Assembly: GCA_036378315.1 (NCBI GenBank)
Contig: DASUWU010000193.1
Span: forward strand, 41,737-105,736
Reading direction: 5' to 3'
Source of the DNA: CALAED01 sp036378315
GTDB taxonomy: Bacteria > Actinomycetota > Actinomycetes > Streptosporangiales > Streptosporangiaceae
Length of the DNA: 64,000 bases
Shown here: one piece after another, positions 16,594 through 26,045 of the stretch
Layout: the number at the start of each line of letters is the position of its first letter
Position numbering within the stretch: position 1 is the first letter of the stretch
The notes under the pieces: model-generated
What the model was told of the DNA's origin: nothing
The model's database searches: none
Seen by the model: only the letters and a program-made list of their open reading frames with translations
Position numbers and translations under genes: made by a program

Positions 16594-17736
16594 TCAGGCC
16601 TTGGTCACCAGGCTCTTCGGGATGGGCTTGTCCTCCTTGAGCGCGTTGAAGAGTTCCCCTGCCCTGGTGCGGTCCCAGCGGATGTAGGAGCCGGCGGTGG
16701 GCGAGGAGCCGAAGCCGGCGATCGGCACGGTGGTGGTCACCGCGTCGCCCTTCGTCACCCCGCGCATGCCCCAGGCGAAGCCCATCAGGTTGTACAGGTG
16801 GTCGCGCTTGTCCACGGCGAAGTCGTCGGTCGAGCGCAGCGCGAGCGGGATGATCCGGAACGGGTTGAACAGCGTGCCGGGGTTGGTGGCCTTGGAGACG
16901 AGGGCGGCGAGGACCTGCCGCTGGTGCTGGACGCGGGCGAGGTCGCCCTGCGCGAACGCGTGCCGGCTGCGCACGTAGCCGAGCGCCTGCCCGCCGTCGA
17001 GGTTCTGGCAGCCGGCCTTGAGGTTGAGGCCGGCCTGCGGGTCCTTCACCGGCTGCTTGATGCACATCCTGACCCCGCCGACCGCGTCCACCATGCCGAC
17101 GAATCCGGCGAACCCGATCTCGGCGTAGTGGTCGACGTGCACTCCTGTGGCGCCCTCGACCGTGCGGAGCAGCAGCTTCGGGCCGCCGAAGGCGTACGCC
17201 GCGTTGAGCTTGTTGAACCCGTGCCCGGGAATCGGCACGTACGAGTCACGGGGCAGGCTGACGAGGCTGGTGCCGCCGGCACCCATGTGCAACAGCATCA
17301 TCGTGTCGGTCCGCTTGCCGGCGGCCGAGCCGGTCTTGAACTCGTGCCGCTGCGCCCTGGAGAGTCCTTTTCGGCTGTCGGAGCCCACGATGAGCCAGTT
17401 GGTGCCCGGCGTGTCGCCGGGTCTGCCCGCGTAGTCGCCGAGCACGTCGACCCGGTGCAGCCTGGAGTCCAGGTAGAAGTAGGTCGCCACCACGGCGACG
17501 AGCAGGGCGAGGACGACGATCAGCAGGCGGCGGCCCCAGCGGCGGCGCGGCCGCACCCGACCCCGCGGTGGCTGCGCCACCCCCCGGTCGCCGTACGACG
17601 GCTCCCGGTACGGGGCCTCGTAGGGATCGGCGTACGGGTCGGCCGACTCGACAGGAGGCATCACCGATGTCCGCGGCTGCGGCTGCGGCTGTGGCGCGGG
17701 CGCGCCGCGGGTCCATCCCTCGGGCCATCTCTCCAT
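16594..17736 (-). CDS. LytR-CpsA-Psr (LCP) family cell-wall ligase
   Basis: A 380-residue type II membrane protein. A Pro/Arg-rich cytoplasmic N-terminus is followed by one helix (LLIVVLALLVAVVATYFYL near 70-88) and an extracellular LCP domain. Conserved LCP motifs are GTNWLIVGSDSR, RTDTMMLLH, LPRDSYVPIPGHGFNKLNAAYAFGG (cut here to the key PRDSYV and KLNAAY parts) and YVRSRHAFAQGDLARVQHQRQ, with the Arg/Asp residues that bind the lipid pyrophosphate. Such enzymes attach glycopolymers to peptidoglycan. It is convergent with the AAA gene (12-base gap) and divergent from the exporter. ATG 17736 has only a weak purine stretch upstream. Confidence 0.92.
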   Translation of the reverse strand: MERWPEGWTRGAPAPQPQPQPRTSVMPPVESADPYADPYEAPYREPSYGDRGVAQPPRGRVRPRRRWGRRLLIVVLALLVAVVATYFYLDSRLHRVDVLGDYAGRPGDTPGTNWLIVGSDSRKGLSRAQRHEFKTGSAAGKRTDTMMLLHMGAGGTSLVSLPRDSYVPIPGHGFNKLNAAYAFGGPKLLLRTVEGATGVHVDHYAEIGFAGFVGMVDAVGGVRMCIKQPVKDPQAGLNLKAGCQNLDGGQALGYVRSRHAFAQGDLARVQHQRQVLAALVSKATNPGTLFNPFRIIPLALRSTDDFAVDKRDHLYNLMGFAWGMRGVTKGDAVTTTVPIAGFGSSPTAGSYIRWDRTRAGELFNALKEDKPIPKSLVTKA

Positions 17737-17891
17737 GTGCTCAACCTAGTTAACGTGCGCGGATTGTTCCGGCGTTCCCGGCATGTGTCACAGGACGCGG
17801 TTCGGCCGATTCGTGCTGTGAAAATCGTACGAGCGTTCTGTACAAGCTGATGCACACTCGCTGTGGATTGTTCGCCGGCCGAGGGGATCGG

Positions 17892-19889
17892 ATGAATACG
17901 TTCCACTGGTTAGCCCGGCTCCTGGGCGTGCGGCGTCGCGCGGCGGCCCAGGACGAGCCGGGCTGGCTGCCCGAGATGGCCGAGCACCGTCGGACGGCGA
18001 AGAGCGCAGAGCTGCTCGAGACTCGGCTGCGCACGGTGGCGCGGCGGCTGCCCGCGCTGATCGCCCAAGCCGTCAGGCTGGCCTGGGGGGCCAGCCCGGT
18101 GGACACCGCGGCCACCATGGGCCTCAACCTGGTCGCCGGGATCTTCACCGCGTTCGGGTTGCTCGCCACCACGGGCGTGCTCACCGCCCTGTTCGCCGCC
18201 GGCCCGACGCCCGACCGGGTGCGCGCGGCGCTGCCCTCACTGGTGTTCGTCGGCGCGTCCACCGCGCTGCGGGCCGGCCTCCAGGCCGTCGCCGGCTGGG
18301 CGCAGTCGCGGCTGCAGCCCAGGGTCGAGCAGATCGTCGAGAGCCGGATGTACGAGCTGACCACGTCGGTCGAGCTCGCCGCGCTGGACGACTCCGACTT
18401 CCTCGACGAGATGAAGCGGGCCGAGGGCCGCGGCATGATGGCCGCGCCGATGATGGTCCAGCACACGGTCGACGTGCTGACGGGCGCGGTGGGTCTCATC
18501 GCCGCCGCCGGCACTCTCGGCCTGCTGCACCCGCTGTTGCTGCCGCTGCTGCTGCTCACCGCCGTGCCGGAGGGCTGGGCGTCGGTGCGGGCGGCCAAGA
18601 TGCGCTACGTCACCATGCTCACCCTGATCAACGTCATCCGGCGCAAGTGGGTGCTGTCCGACTTGATGATCGACCGCGAGCAGGCCGCCGAGATCAGGTC
18701 GTTCACCATGCGCGACTTCCTGTTGCGGGAGTTCGAGCGGCTCGCGGCCTACAAGCGGGACGTCGAGCTCAATCTGGCCCGGCGGCAGACGGTGGCGCGC
18801 GTGTACGGCGACGTGCTGAAGGGCGTCGCGACCGCCGGGGTGTACGTCGCGCTCGGCCTCATGTTGTGGTCGGGCGCGGTCCCGCTCGCGGTGGCCGGCA
18901 CGGCGGTGCTCGCCATCAGGTCGGGGCAGTCCTCGCTCGTCAACCTGGTGTACGCGACCAACCGGTGCTACGAGGAGGGCCTGTACTTCGGCGACTACCT
19001 GGGATTCGTGGCCGAGGCGGAGCGGCGGGTGCCGGGTGCCGCCGAGACCGCCGACCGGGCCTGGCCGCTCGCCCTGGCCCGCGGGTTCGAGCGCATCGTC
19101 GTCGAGAACGTGACGTTCGCCTACCCGGGCGCGGAGACCCGCTCGCTCGACGGCGTCTCGCTCGTGCTTCGGCGCGGCGAGGTGGTCGCGCTGGTCGGCG
19201 AGAACGGCTCGGGCAAGACCACGCTCGCCAAGATCCTCGCCGGGCTCTACCAGCCGGACGGCGGCGATGTGCGGTGGGACGCGATCTCGCTGCGCGACGT
19301 GGATCCCGACGCGCTGCGGGCCCATATCGCGGTGATCGCCCAGGACTACACGCGCTGGCCGATGACGGCCAGCAACAACATCACGATGGGCCGGCTCGCT
19401 CCTGGCGCGGACGGCGCCACCGAGCGCGCGATGCGGCGGGCGGCGGCGGACTCCGGCGCCGACGAGGTCATCGCCGAGCTCTCGCGCGGGTACGAGACGC
19501 TGCTCGACCGCAGGTTCAAAGACGGCGCCGAGCTGTCAGGCGGCCAGTGGCAGCGGCTCGCCGTGGCACGTGGCTTCTACCGCGACGCTTCGCTGCTGAT
19601 CTGCGACGAGCCATCGGCCGCGCTCGACGCCCGCGCCGAGCACGCGCTGTTCGAACGGATCAGGGCGCATGCCGCCGGCCGTACGGTGCTGCTCATCACC
19701 CACCGGATGGCCAGCGTCCAGCACGCCGACCGGATCTACGTACTTGCCCACGGCCGGGTGATCGAGGAGGGTGACCACGACGCGCTGATGGCGCGGGACG
19801 GCCTGTACGCGGAGCTGTTCGGGCTGCAGGCGTCGGCCTACGGGCAGGGACGGCAAACCGCGGCGACAGAGGATGCGTCGTCCGCCTGA
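17892..19889 (+). CDS. ABC exporter, fused permease-ATPase (peptide/RiPP-type)
   Basis: A 665-residue half-transporter. The N-terminal 360 residues carry the six-helix type-1 exporter fold with long cytoplasmic helices; the C-terminal nucleotide-binding domain has Walker A GENGSGKTTL, signature LSGGQWQRLAVARG, Walker B LLICDEPSAALD and the switch His in LITHRMASV, all intact. LSGGQWQ is frequent in actinomycete exporters linked to lanthipeptide and other peptide loci. ATG 17892 has GAGGGG 5 bases upstream. Two 50-residue paralogous peptides are encoded 132 and 464 bases downstream on the same strand, so those are candidate cargo or accessory subunits. No peptidase C39 domain is present. Confidence 0.88.
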   Translation: MNTFHWLARLLGVRRRAAAQDEPGWLPEMAEHRRTAKSAELLETRLRTVARRLPALIAQAVRLAWGASPVDTAATMGLNLVAGIFTAFGLLATTGVLTALFAAGPTPDRVRAALPSLVFVGASTALRAGLQAVAGWAQSRLQPRVEQIVESRMYELTTSVELAALDDSDFLDEMKRAEGRGMMAAPMMVQHTVDVLTGAVGLIAAAGTLGLLHPLLLPLLLLTAVPEGWASVRAAKMRYVTMLTLINVIRRKWVLSDLMIDREQAAEIRSFTMRDFLLREFERLAAYKRDVELNLARRQTVARVYGDVLKGVATAGVYVALGLMLWSGAVPLAVAGTAVLAIRSGQSSLVNLVYATNRCYEEGLYFGDYLGFVAEAERRVPGAAETADRAWPLALARGFERIVVENVTFAYPGAETRSLDGVSLVLRRGEVVALVGENGSGKTTLAKILAGLYQPDGGDVRWDAISLRDVDPDALRAHIAVIAQDYTRWPMTASNNITMGRLAPGADGATERAMRRAAADSGADEVIAELSRGYETLLDRRFKDGAELSGGQWQRLAVARGFYRDASLLICDEPSAALDARAEHALFERIRAHAAGRTVLLITHRMASVQHADRIYVLAHGRVIEEGDHDALMARDGLYAELFGLQASAYGQGRQTAATEDASSA

Positions 19890-19982
19890 AAGCCGCATAT
19901 CACCACCTGTCCGGAGCCGACCGCGGGAACCGTCCGCACTTTTACCTATCCGGGGAACACGGCGGCATCCGCACGGGGAATC

Positions 19983-20014
19983 GCACTCTGTGAGAGCTCA
20001 AATACAGAGAGTGC
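19983..20014. promoter_or_regulatory. Inverted repeat before the first small peptide gene
   Basis: GCACTCT (19983-19989) and AGAGTGC (20008-20014) are exact reverse complements with an 18-base loop, ending 7 bases before the peptide ATG at 20022. It could be an operator or an RNA hairpin near the ribosome site; no strong purine ribosome site is visible. Confidence 0.4.
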
Positions 20015-20021
20015 GCAAATC

Positions 20022-20174
20022 ATGAAGAAGTATGCCAAATGGGGCGCAATCGCTTTCGTCCTCTGGTACGTCCTCAACCAGCCGACCGGCGCCGCTACCG
20101 TGGTCCACGGCGCGCTGGGCGGCCTGTCGAACGCCGCCGGCTCGCTGTCAACCTTCGTGAACCAACTCCCCTGA
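20022..20174 (+). CDS. Small hydrophobic peptide, first of a paralogous pair (50 residues)
   Basis: A 50-residue frame: a Lys-rich start (MKKYAKW), a hydrophobic core AIAFVLWYVLNQP, an Ala/Val/Gly middle and an ending SLSTFVNQLP. It has the same length as the gene at 20354-20506 and shares 24 of 50 residues by hand count, including A-I-A-F-V, Q-P, A-A, V-V and F-V-N-x-L. The conservation at amino-acid level, despite little base identity in third positions, supports translation. It may be a one-helix membrane peptide or a secreted peptide cut after an Ala. It follows the ABC exporter. I recall similar short actinobacterial proteins but cannot name a function. Confidence 0.72.
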   Translation: MKKYAKWGAIAFVLWYVLNQPTGAATVVHGALGGLSNAAGSLSTFVNQLP

Positions 20175-20353
20175 CCCCGCGCCGGCGTTCTTCGCGCAGG
20201 TCGCCGGCCTGCTCGGGGGGCTAGCCGACAGGACTGCCCAAAGAGACGGGTTCCTCACCCGGTTCGCCAGATGAAAGTCTCCTCCCGACAGGGCACACTG
20301 GGGCACAAACACAACGGGTCAGTGTGTCATGCGGTACACAGGGACGGGCGCTG

Positions 20354-20506
20354 ATGAAGAGGAACCTGAAGTACGTTGCCATCGCCTTTGTGGTGTTCTA
20401 CCTGTTCAGCCAGCCAAATAACGCGGCCAGGGTGGTCAACAACGCGTTCTCGCTGCTCGGCGACGCAGGTAACTCCCTCGCGCAGTTCGTGAACTCCCTC
20501 GGCTGA
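20354..20506 (+). CDS. Small hydrophobic peptide, second of a paralogous pair (50 residues)
   Basis: A 50-residue frame MKRNLKYVAIAFVVF..., ending SLAQFVNSLG, collinear without gaps with the upstream peptide. An in-frame ATG 30 bases upstream would give a longer N-terminus, but the 50-residue form matches its paralogue exactly in length. The two genes lie 179 bases apart, so each probably has its own control region. A strong hairpin follows the stop at 20519-20548. Function unknown. Confidence 0.78.
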   Translation: MKRNLKYVAIAFVVFYLFSQPNNAARVVNNAFSLLGDAGNSLAQFVNSLG

Positions 20507-20518
20507 GCGGCCCGAAGG

Positions 20519-20548
20519 CCTGCCCGCACCGCCGGCGTTGCGGGCAGG
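20519..20548 (+). terminator. Hairpin terminator after the second peptide gene
   Basis: CCTGCCCGCA (20519-20528) and TGCGGGCAGG (20539-20548) form a perfect 10-bp stem with a 10-base loop, starting 12 bases after the stop codon. It probably ends the exporter/peptide region. Confidence 0.7.
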
Positions 20549-20697
20549 AAAGGCGGCGGGATCGGGAGCCTGCGCGGTGGTCCCCGCCGACCTCGGGCCG
20601 TACGCGGCACCGCGATGCTCATCTGGCGGCGTTGCGTGATCCCGGCCGGGATGGGACCGGGGACGCGAGATCGGATGCCGGATAGGGAGGGCGAAGC

Positions 20698-21615
20698 GTG
20701 GGCGGATGGACGACCGATGACATTCCGGACCTGACCGGGCGGCGGGCCGTCGTCACCGGCGCCAACAGCGGCATCGGCTATCACGCCGCGCGCCAGCTCG
20801 CCGCGCACGGCGCCACGGTCGTCATGGCCTGCCGCAGCGCGGAACGGGGCGCCGCCGCGCTGGCGCGGCTGCGCGCCGAGGCGCCCGACACCGACGCCGG
20901 CGTGGCCTCGCTCGACCTCGCCGACCTGTCGTCCGTACGCGCGTTCGCCGAAGCCCAGCGCGGCGCGCCGCTGCACATCCTGGTCAACAACGCCGGCGTG
21001 ATGGCGCTGCCCAGGCAGACCACGGCCGACGGGTTCGAGACCCAGTTCGGGGTCAACCATCTCGGCCACTTCGCGCTCACCGGGCTGCTGCTGCCTGAGC
21101 TGCTGTCCGCCAGAGGCGCCCGGGTGGTGACGGTGACCAGCATGTGGGCGTGGGGCGGCCGGATCCGCTTCGACGACCTTCAGGGCGAGCGGCGCTACCG
21201 GCGCTGGCCGGCCTACGCGCAGGCCAAGCTGGCCAACCTGATCTTCGCCAAGGAACTCGACCGGCGCGTGCCGGGGATCGTCAGCGTGGCCGCCCACCCC
21301 GGGTACGCCGCGACCAACCTGCACCTCGCCGCGCCGCGCCAGCTCGGCAGCAGGATGCGCGAGACGGTGATGACCGTCGGCACCAAGGTGGCCGCCCAGC
21401 CGGCCGCCGCCGGCGCGTGGCCGCTGCTGTACGCGGCCACCGCGCCCGATGTGGTCGGCGGGGAGACCTATGGCCCGCACGGGATCACGCAGACGCGCGG
21501 CCGGCCCGGCCGGGTCAGGACCGCCGGTCACGCGGCCGATCCCGAGGCCGGCCGGCGGCTGTGGGAGATCTCGGAGAAGCTGACGGGCGTCTCCTACGCG
21601 ACCGCGGCGGGGTGA
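20698..21615 (+). CDS. Short-chain dehydrogenase/reductase (retinol-dehydrogenase-like)
   Basis: A 305-residue NAD(P)-dependent oxidoreductase. The Rossmann motif TGANSGIG is at residues 20-27, NNAG at 97-100, and the catalytic Ser148, Tyr173 and Lys177 (YAQAK) are all present. The sequence GFETQFGVNHLGHF is typical of the retinol dehydrogenase/WW-domain oxidoreductase-like branch. Arg47 after the second strand (CRS) suggests NADP use. The substrate is not indicated. GTG 20698 follows GGGAGGG by about 7 bases. It stands alone. Confidence 0.92.
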   Translation: MGGWTTDDIPDLTGRRAVVTGANSGIGYHAARQLAAHGATVVMACRSAERGAAALARLRAEAPDTDAGVASLDLADLSSVRAFAEAQRGAPLHILVNNAGVMALPRQTTADGFETQFGVNHLGHFALTGLLLPELLSARGARVVTVTSMWAWGGRIRFDDLQGERRYRRWPAYAQAKLANLIFAKELDRRVPGIVSVAAHPGYAATNLHLAAPRQLGSRMRETVMTVGTKVAAQPAAAGAWPLLYAATAPDVVGGETYGPHGITQTRGRPGRVRTAGHAADPEAGRRLWEISEKLTGVSYATAAG

Positions 21616-21795
21616 CGTACCCGAGCCCGGCGGTAGCGCGTCCCAGACCGGCATCGCCCGCAATGAATCGACGGATGACAAGCCGAGAACGCAACGAATC
21701 GCGGTCGATCCGCAGCGATGACCTTTTGATTTGACGCTGCCGCCGACCCTACGCTGACGGGACCAGCTGATCGTTTCGCCGCCGTGGGGGAGCGC

Positions 21796-22662
21796 ATGGC
21801 CGTATCGCCGGCAACGGAGCCGACGACGCAGTCCGCCGTCCGGACCGGGGCGCCGAGGCCCCGCACCGCCCGGCGCCGGCATTACCTGATGTGCCGTCCC
21901 GAGCACTTCACCGTCACGTACGCGATCAATCCGTGGATGGACCCGGCCGCCGGCGTCGACCTCGGGCGCGCGATCGCCCAGTGGGAGGCGCTGCGCGCGA
22001 CCTACCTGGCGCTCGGCCACGAGGTCAGCCTCATCGAGCCGGCCCCTGGGCTGCCCGACATGGTGTTCGCGGCCAACGGCGGCCTGGTCGTCGACGGACG
22101 CGTGTACGGGGCACGCTTCGCCCATCCGGAACGCGCCCCGGAGGGCGACGCCTACCTGAAGTGGTTCCGCGACCGCGGCTTCGCCCGGGTGCTGGAACCC
22201 GCGAGCACCAACGAGGGGGAAGGCGACTTCCTGCCGCTCGACCACGTCATCCTGGCGGGCACCGGCTACCGTACGGAGCTCGCCGCGCACCAGGAGGCGC
22301 AGGAGTTCCTCGGCCGGCCGGTCGTGACGCTCCGGCTGGTCGACCCGCGCTTCTACCACCTCGACACGGCGCTGTTCCCGCTGGGCGACACGGTCGCGTA
22401 CTACCCGGGCGCGTTCTCGTCCGGCAGCCGCGCGGTGCTGGAGCGGATGTTTCCCGACGCGATCATCGCCGGGGCCGCGGACGCGGGCGTGCTCGGGCTG
22501 AACGCCGTGTGTGACGACCGTCACGTCATCATCGACGCGGCGGCGGCCGGGCTCATCGACGAGCTGCGCAGGCGCGGCTTCGAGCCGATACCGGTCGATC
22601 TGTCCGAGCTGCGCAAGGCGGGCGGCGGCGCCAAGTGTTGCACACTGGAACTGCGGCCCTAG
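21796..22662 (+). CDS. ddaH: Dimethylarginine dimethylaminohydrolase-like amidinotransferase-fold hydrolase
   Basis: A 288-residue guanidino-group-modifying enzyme. Family blocks: LMCRPEHFTVTYAINPWMDP at the start of the fold, PDMVFAANGG, NEGEGDF, the catalytic His in RFYHLDTALFPL near residue 188, and the catalytic Cys in GGGAKCCTLELR near the end (one of two adjacent Cys). It likely hydrolyses methylarginines or a related guanidine to citrulline plus an amine. ATG 21796 is preferred for the GGGGGAG 3 bases before it; a GTG at 21784 would add four residues. It stands alone between an SDR and a small XRE regulator. Confidence 0.88.
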   Translation: MAVSPATEPTTQSAVRTGAPRPRTARRRHYLMCRPEHFTVTYAINPWMDPAAGVDLGRAIAQWEALRATYLALGHEVSLIEPAPGLPDMVFAANGGLVVDGRVYGARFAHPERAPEGDAYLKWFRDRGFARVLEPASTNEGEGDFLPLDHVILAGTGYRTELAAHQEAQEFLGRPVVTLRLVDPRFYHLDTALFPLGDTVAYYPGAFSSGSRAVLERMFPDAIIAGAADAGVLGLNAVCDDRHVIIDAAAAGLIDELRRRGFEPIPVDLSELRKAGGGAKCCTLELRP

Positions 22663-22736
22663 GTGTACGCCTGGCCGCCGTGACGTGCGCGGCTTTCTCC
22701 TGGCGTGCGGCGCGATGGTAGCCGAGCGCTTTAGTC

Positions 22737-22765
22737 TTGTCTAAACGTTTAGGCAGATCTAAGGT
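22737..22765 (+). promoter_or_regulatory. Promoter with built-in palindrome for the XRE gene
   Basis: TTGTCT (22737-22742) and TAAGGT (22760-22765) are separated by 17 bases, a good vegetative actinomycete promoter. The spacer overlaps a perfect 12-bp palindrome CTAAACGTTTAG (22741-22752), which would fit an operator for repression, perhaps by the XRE protein encoded 58 bases downstream. Confidence 0.55.
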
Positions 22766-22822
22766 GGAAACAGTTCACGCACGAGCCCGAACAATCCGGC
22801 GCAGGTCCCGAGAGGACTTCCC

Positions 22823-23110
22823 ATGGCGCTGAGCCGACGTAGACGAGCGCAAGAGCAATCCTTCGACGACGAGGCCATCGGTCTCCAGCAAGAAGTCGTC
22901 GACGAAATCACGTGGTACATGCGTGAGCACAAGATGACGCGGTCCGATCTGGCCGCGGCCATGCACGTGTCACCTGGACGGGTCAGCCAGATCCTGTCGG
23001 GCGGCGAGAACCTCACGTTGCGCACGCTCGGCAGCGTGGTCACGGCGCTCGGCGCCCGCCTGGAGATCACGCTGCATCCCGGCGACGACCTCGTCGCCGA
23101 CGGGGGCTGA
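22823..23110 (+). CDS. Small XRE-family HTH regulator
   Basis: A 95-residue protein with a single helix-turn-helix: MTRSDLAAAMHVSPGRVSQIL, then GGENLTLRTLGSVVTALG, close to the HigA/XRE profile. ATG 22823 follows GAGAGGA by 7 bases. A toxin partner is not found: the genes on either side are DDAH and a membrane protein. It may bind the palindrome in its own promoter region. It is likely a stand-alone repressor. Confidence 0.85.
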   Translation: MALSRRRRAQEQSFDDEAIGLQQEVVDEITWYMREHKMTRSDLAAAMHVSPGRVSQILSGGENLTLRTLGSVVTALGARLEITLHPGDDLVADGG

Positions 23111-23169
23111 CCGCGGTCCTCGCCGGCCGGTCGCGCGGAAGCCGGGCGGCGCGGTGTAGTCGCCGCGCG

Positions 23170-23958
23170 TCACGGATGCGGGCGGATGCCCGCTGATCCG
23201 TTCGCCGGTGGGGGATCGGCGGTCCCGCTGAAGGGTTTGAGCCGGTAGAACCGGTACCGGTAGGCGACTCCGAGCAGGCGGACGAGCTCCCGCTCCGAGT
23301 CGTGCCTGAGCAACGCGGCCAACCGCATGAGATCAATGCGGTACCGCTCGTACCGCTTCTCCCTCGTCACCCTCCCCTCGTGCATCGCGGCATGTACCTT
23401 CGACGCCGCCGCGCCGTCCTCGATGAGCCGCACCACTTCCAACCGGTCCTCGATCGCCTTCAGCCGCGCGTCGAGCCTGGCCCGGGAACGCTCGCTCGTC
23501 GGGAGCCGGTCCTTGACCGCCGCCTTGTAGTACCGCGCCGCGGCGAGCAGCTGGTCCCAGCGCCACATCTGGTCGACCCTGGCCTCGCACCAGGTGAGCC
23601 GGTCGTCCGCCATGGCCTGGTGCAGCCGTTCAAGGAGCAGGCCGAGCCCGAGCAGGGGAACCTCGGGGAGCCGGCCGGCCCGCTGCTCGGGGGGCTGCCG
23701 CTCGAGCGCGCTGAGCCACAGGCCGCTCGGCACCGCGATGCTCACCACGAACGGGGGCACCACCTGCATCAGCGCGACGCTCGCGTACGCTGCGGCGGTC
23801 GAGGTGACGCCGGTCAGCAGCATGGCGGCGAGCGCCCACCACCTGCTGGACGGCCCGAACGGCCGGCCCTCACGATGGCAGCGCAGTGCCAGGAAGACCG
23901 CGGCCGACACCACGGCGAGCACGAACGTGATCGCAAACCGCAACAGATCGTGCGCCAT
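23170..23958 (-). CDS. Membrane protein of unknown function
   Basis: A 262-residue protein with two hydrophobic helices near residues 6-25 and 38-60 (LLTGVTSTAAAYASVALMQV), a third weaker one near 65-80, then a charged cytoplasmic part rich in Arg/Leu (LLLERLHQAMADDRLTW, RRLIE, YERYRIDLMRLAALL) that looks helical. No family is recognised. ATG 23958 has GGGAAGG 7 bases upstream; an upstream in-frame ATG would place a hydrophilic Gly/Arg-rich leader before the helix. It is convergent with the XRE gene. Confidence 0.6.
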   Translation of the reverse strand: MAHDLLRFAITFVLAVVSAAVFLALRCHREGRPFGPSSRWWALAAMLLTGVTSTAAAYASVALMQVVPPFVVSIAVPSGLWLSALERQPPEQRAGRLPEVPLLGLGLLLERLHQAMADDRLTWCEARVDQMWRWDQLLAAARYYKAAVKDRLPTSERSRARLDARLKAIEDRLEVVRLIEDGAAASKVHAAMHEGRVTREKRYERYRIDLMRLAALLRHDSERELVRLLGVAYRYRFYRLKPFSGTADPPPANGSAGIRPHP

Positions 23959-24095
23959 CCCGCGGCCTTCCCTGTCGCATCCCCGTCCGGGGCCGGGTGG
24001 AAAACGCCCTTTATCGTCGCACAGGGACAGCCACATTCCGCCGCCGCGTGACATGAGTGACGCCTTACCCGCAACGGGCGGAAGGGGGCGACGGT

Positions 24096-24698
24096 TCAGC
24101 CGGGGAGCGGGCGCGGCCCCCGCTCCGGATCCCAGTCAAACGTCGCCGGCAGCGCGCCCTCGAGGGTCAGCAGCCATCGCTTGATCTCGACCCCGAACCC
24201 GCCGCTGTAGCCGCCGAGCCCGTTCCCCGCGACGATCCGGTGGCAGGGCACCACGATCGGGATCGGGTTGGACCCCATGATCTGGCCGATCGCCCTGGCC
24301 GGCACGCCGGTGCCGCTGCGGGCGCCCAGCTCGCCGTACGTCAGGACCCGCCCGTACGGCACGGTCGCGTGCAGCGTGCCGAGGACCCGGCGGGGCAGGG
24401 GAGAGGCGAGCCGCCAGTCGATGGGGATGGTGAAGGCGGTCAGCTCGCCGGCGAAGTACGCCGCGAGCTCGGCGCGCACCCGCCCGCTGCGCGCCTGATC
24501 GTCGGCGACCGGCAGGCCGATGGCGGCGGCCGCCCGCCCCCGCGCCGTCGGTGAGTCGCGGAAGTCAACCGCTGCGAGACCGGCCTCGGTGACGCTCACC
24601 AGCAGCCGCCCGACCGGCGTGCCGACCGCGCCGAAGGCCACGGTCTCGGCGTCCGGCGTCGCGGCCTCCGGCGGCTCGATCGGCTGTGCCTCCTCCAT
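24096..24698 (-). CDS. ogt: Methylated-DNA-protein-cysteine methyltransferase
   Basis: A 200-residue suicide repair enzyme. The active-site motif PCHRIV lies in NPIPIVVPCHRIVAGNG, followed by GGYSGG and a Lys-Arg-x-Leu-Leu ending. The preceding helix-turn-helix (VPYGRVLTYGELGARSG) and the Asn/Arg finger region are present. It removes alkyl groups from O6-guanine. ATG 24698 gives MEEAQPI; another ATG at 24728 is in frame. Neither has a ribosome site, so a leaderless transcript is possible. Single gene. Confidence 0.93.
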   Translation of the reverse strand: MEEAQPIEPPEAATPDAETVAFGAVGTPVGRLLVSVTEAGLAAVDFRDSPTARGRAAAAIGLPVADDQARSGRVRAELAAYFAGELTAFTIPIDWRLASPLPRRVLGTLHATVPYGRVLTYGELGARSGTGVPARAIGQIMGSNPIPIVVPCHRIVAGNGLGGYSGGFGVEIKRWLLTLEGALPATFDWDPERGPRPLPG

Positions 24699-24752
24699 GC
24701 GGTCAAGGCTACTGACCGGGCCCGACATGGTGGGGCAGGACGGGAGGAAGGG

Positions 24753-25967
<1,215 letters not shown>

Positions 25968-25998
25968 GCCTTCCAACTTGACACGGCAAGCAATATTT

Positions 25999-26019
25999 AT
26001 CAATGTTGATTAAAATCAA
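25999..26019. promoter_or_regulatory. Operator: alternating ATCAA/TTGAT half-sites between divergent condensing enzymes
   Basis: ATCAA (25999-26003), TTGATT (26006-26011) and AATCAA (26014-26019) make two overlapping inverted repeats: ATCAA-TG-TTGAT and TTGATT-AA-AATCAA. The 40-base stretch is strikingly AT-rich in a very GC-rich genome. It lies 32 bases from one start and 27 from the other. The citrate synthase carries a MerR-like HTH and is the obvious candidate to bind it; that is inference. Confidence 0.6.
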
Positions 26020-26045
26020 TATCCGAGCAGAAGCGGTGGCTAGTG

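Noticed and set aside
17892..20548. Lanthipeptide or lasso-peptide cluster
   Set aside because: No cyclase, dehydratase, leader-peptide protease or cysteine-rich core peptide is present; only exporter and small hydrophobic peptides.
20398..22524. Long minus-strand frame opposite the SDR and DDAH genes
   Set aside because: Both plus-strand genes have intact catalytic motifs; the minus frame has none.
22823..23110. HigBA-type toxin-antitoxin module
   Set aside because: The XRE protein resembles HigA, but no small toxin frame is found on either side.
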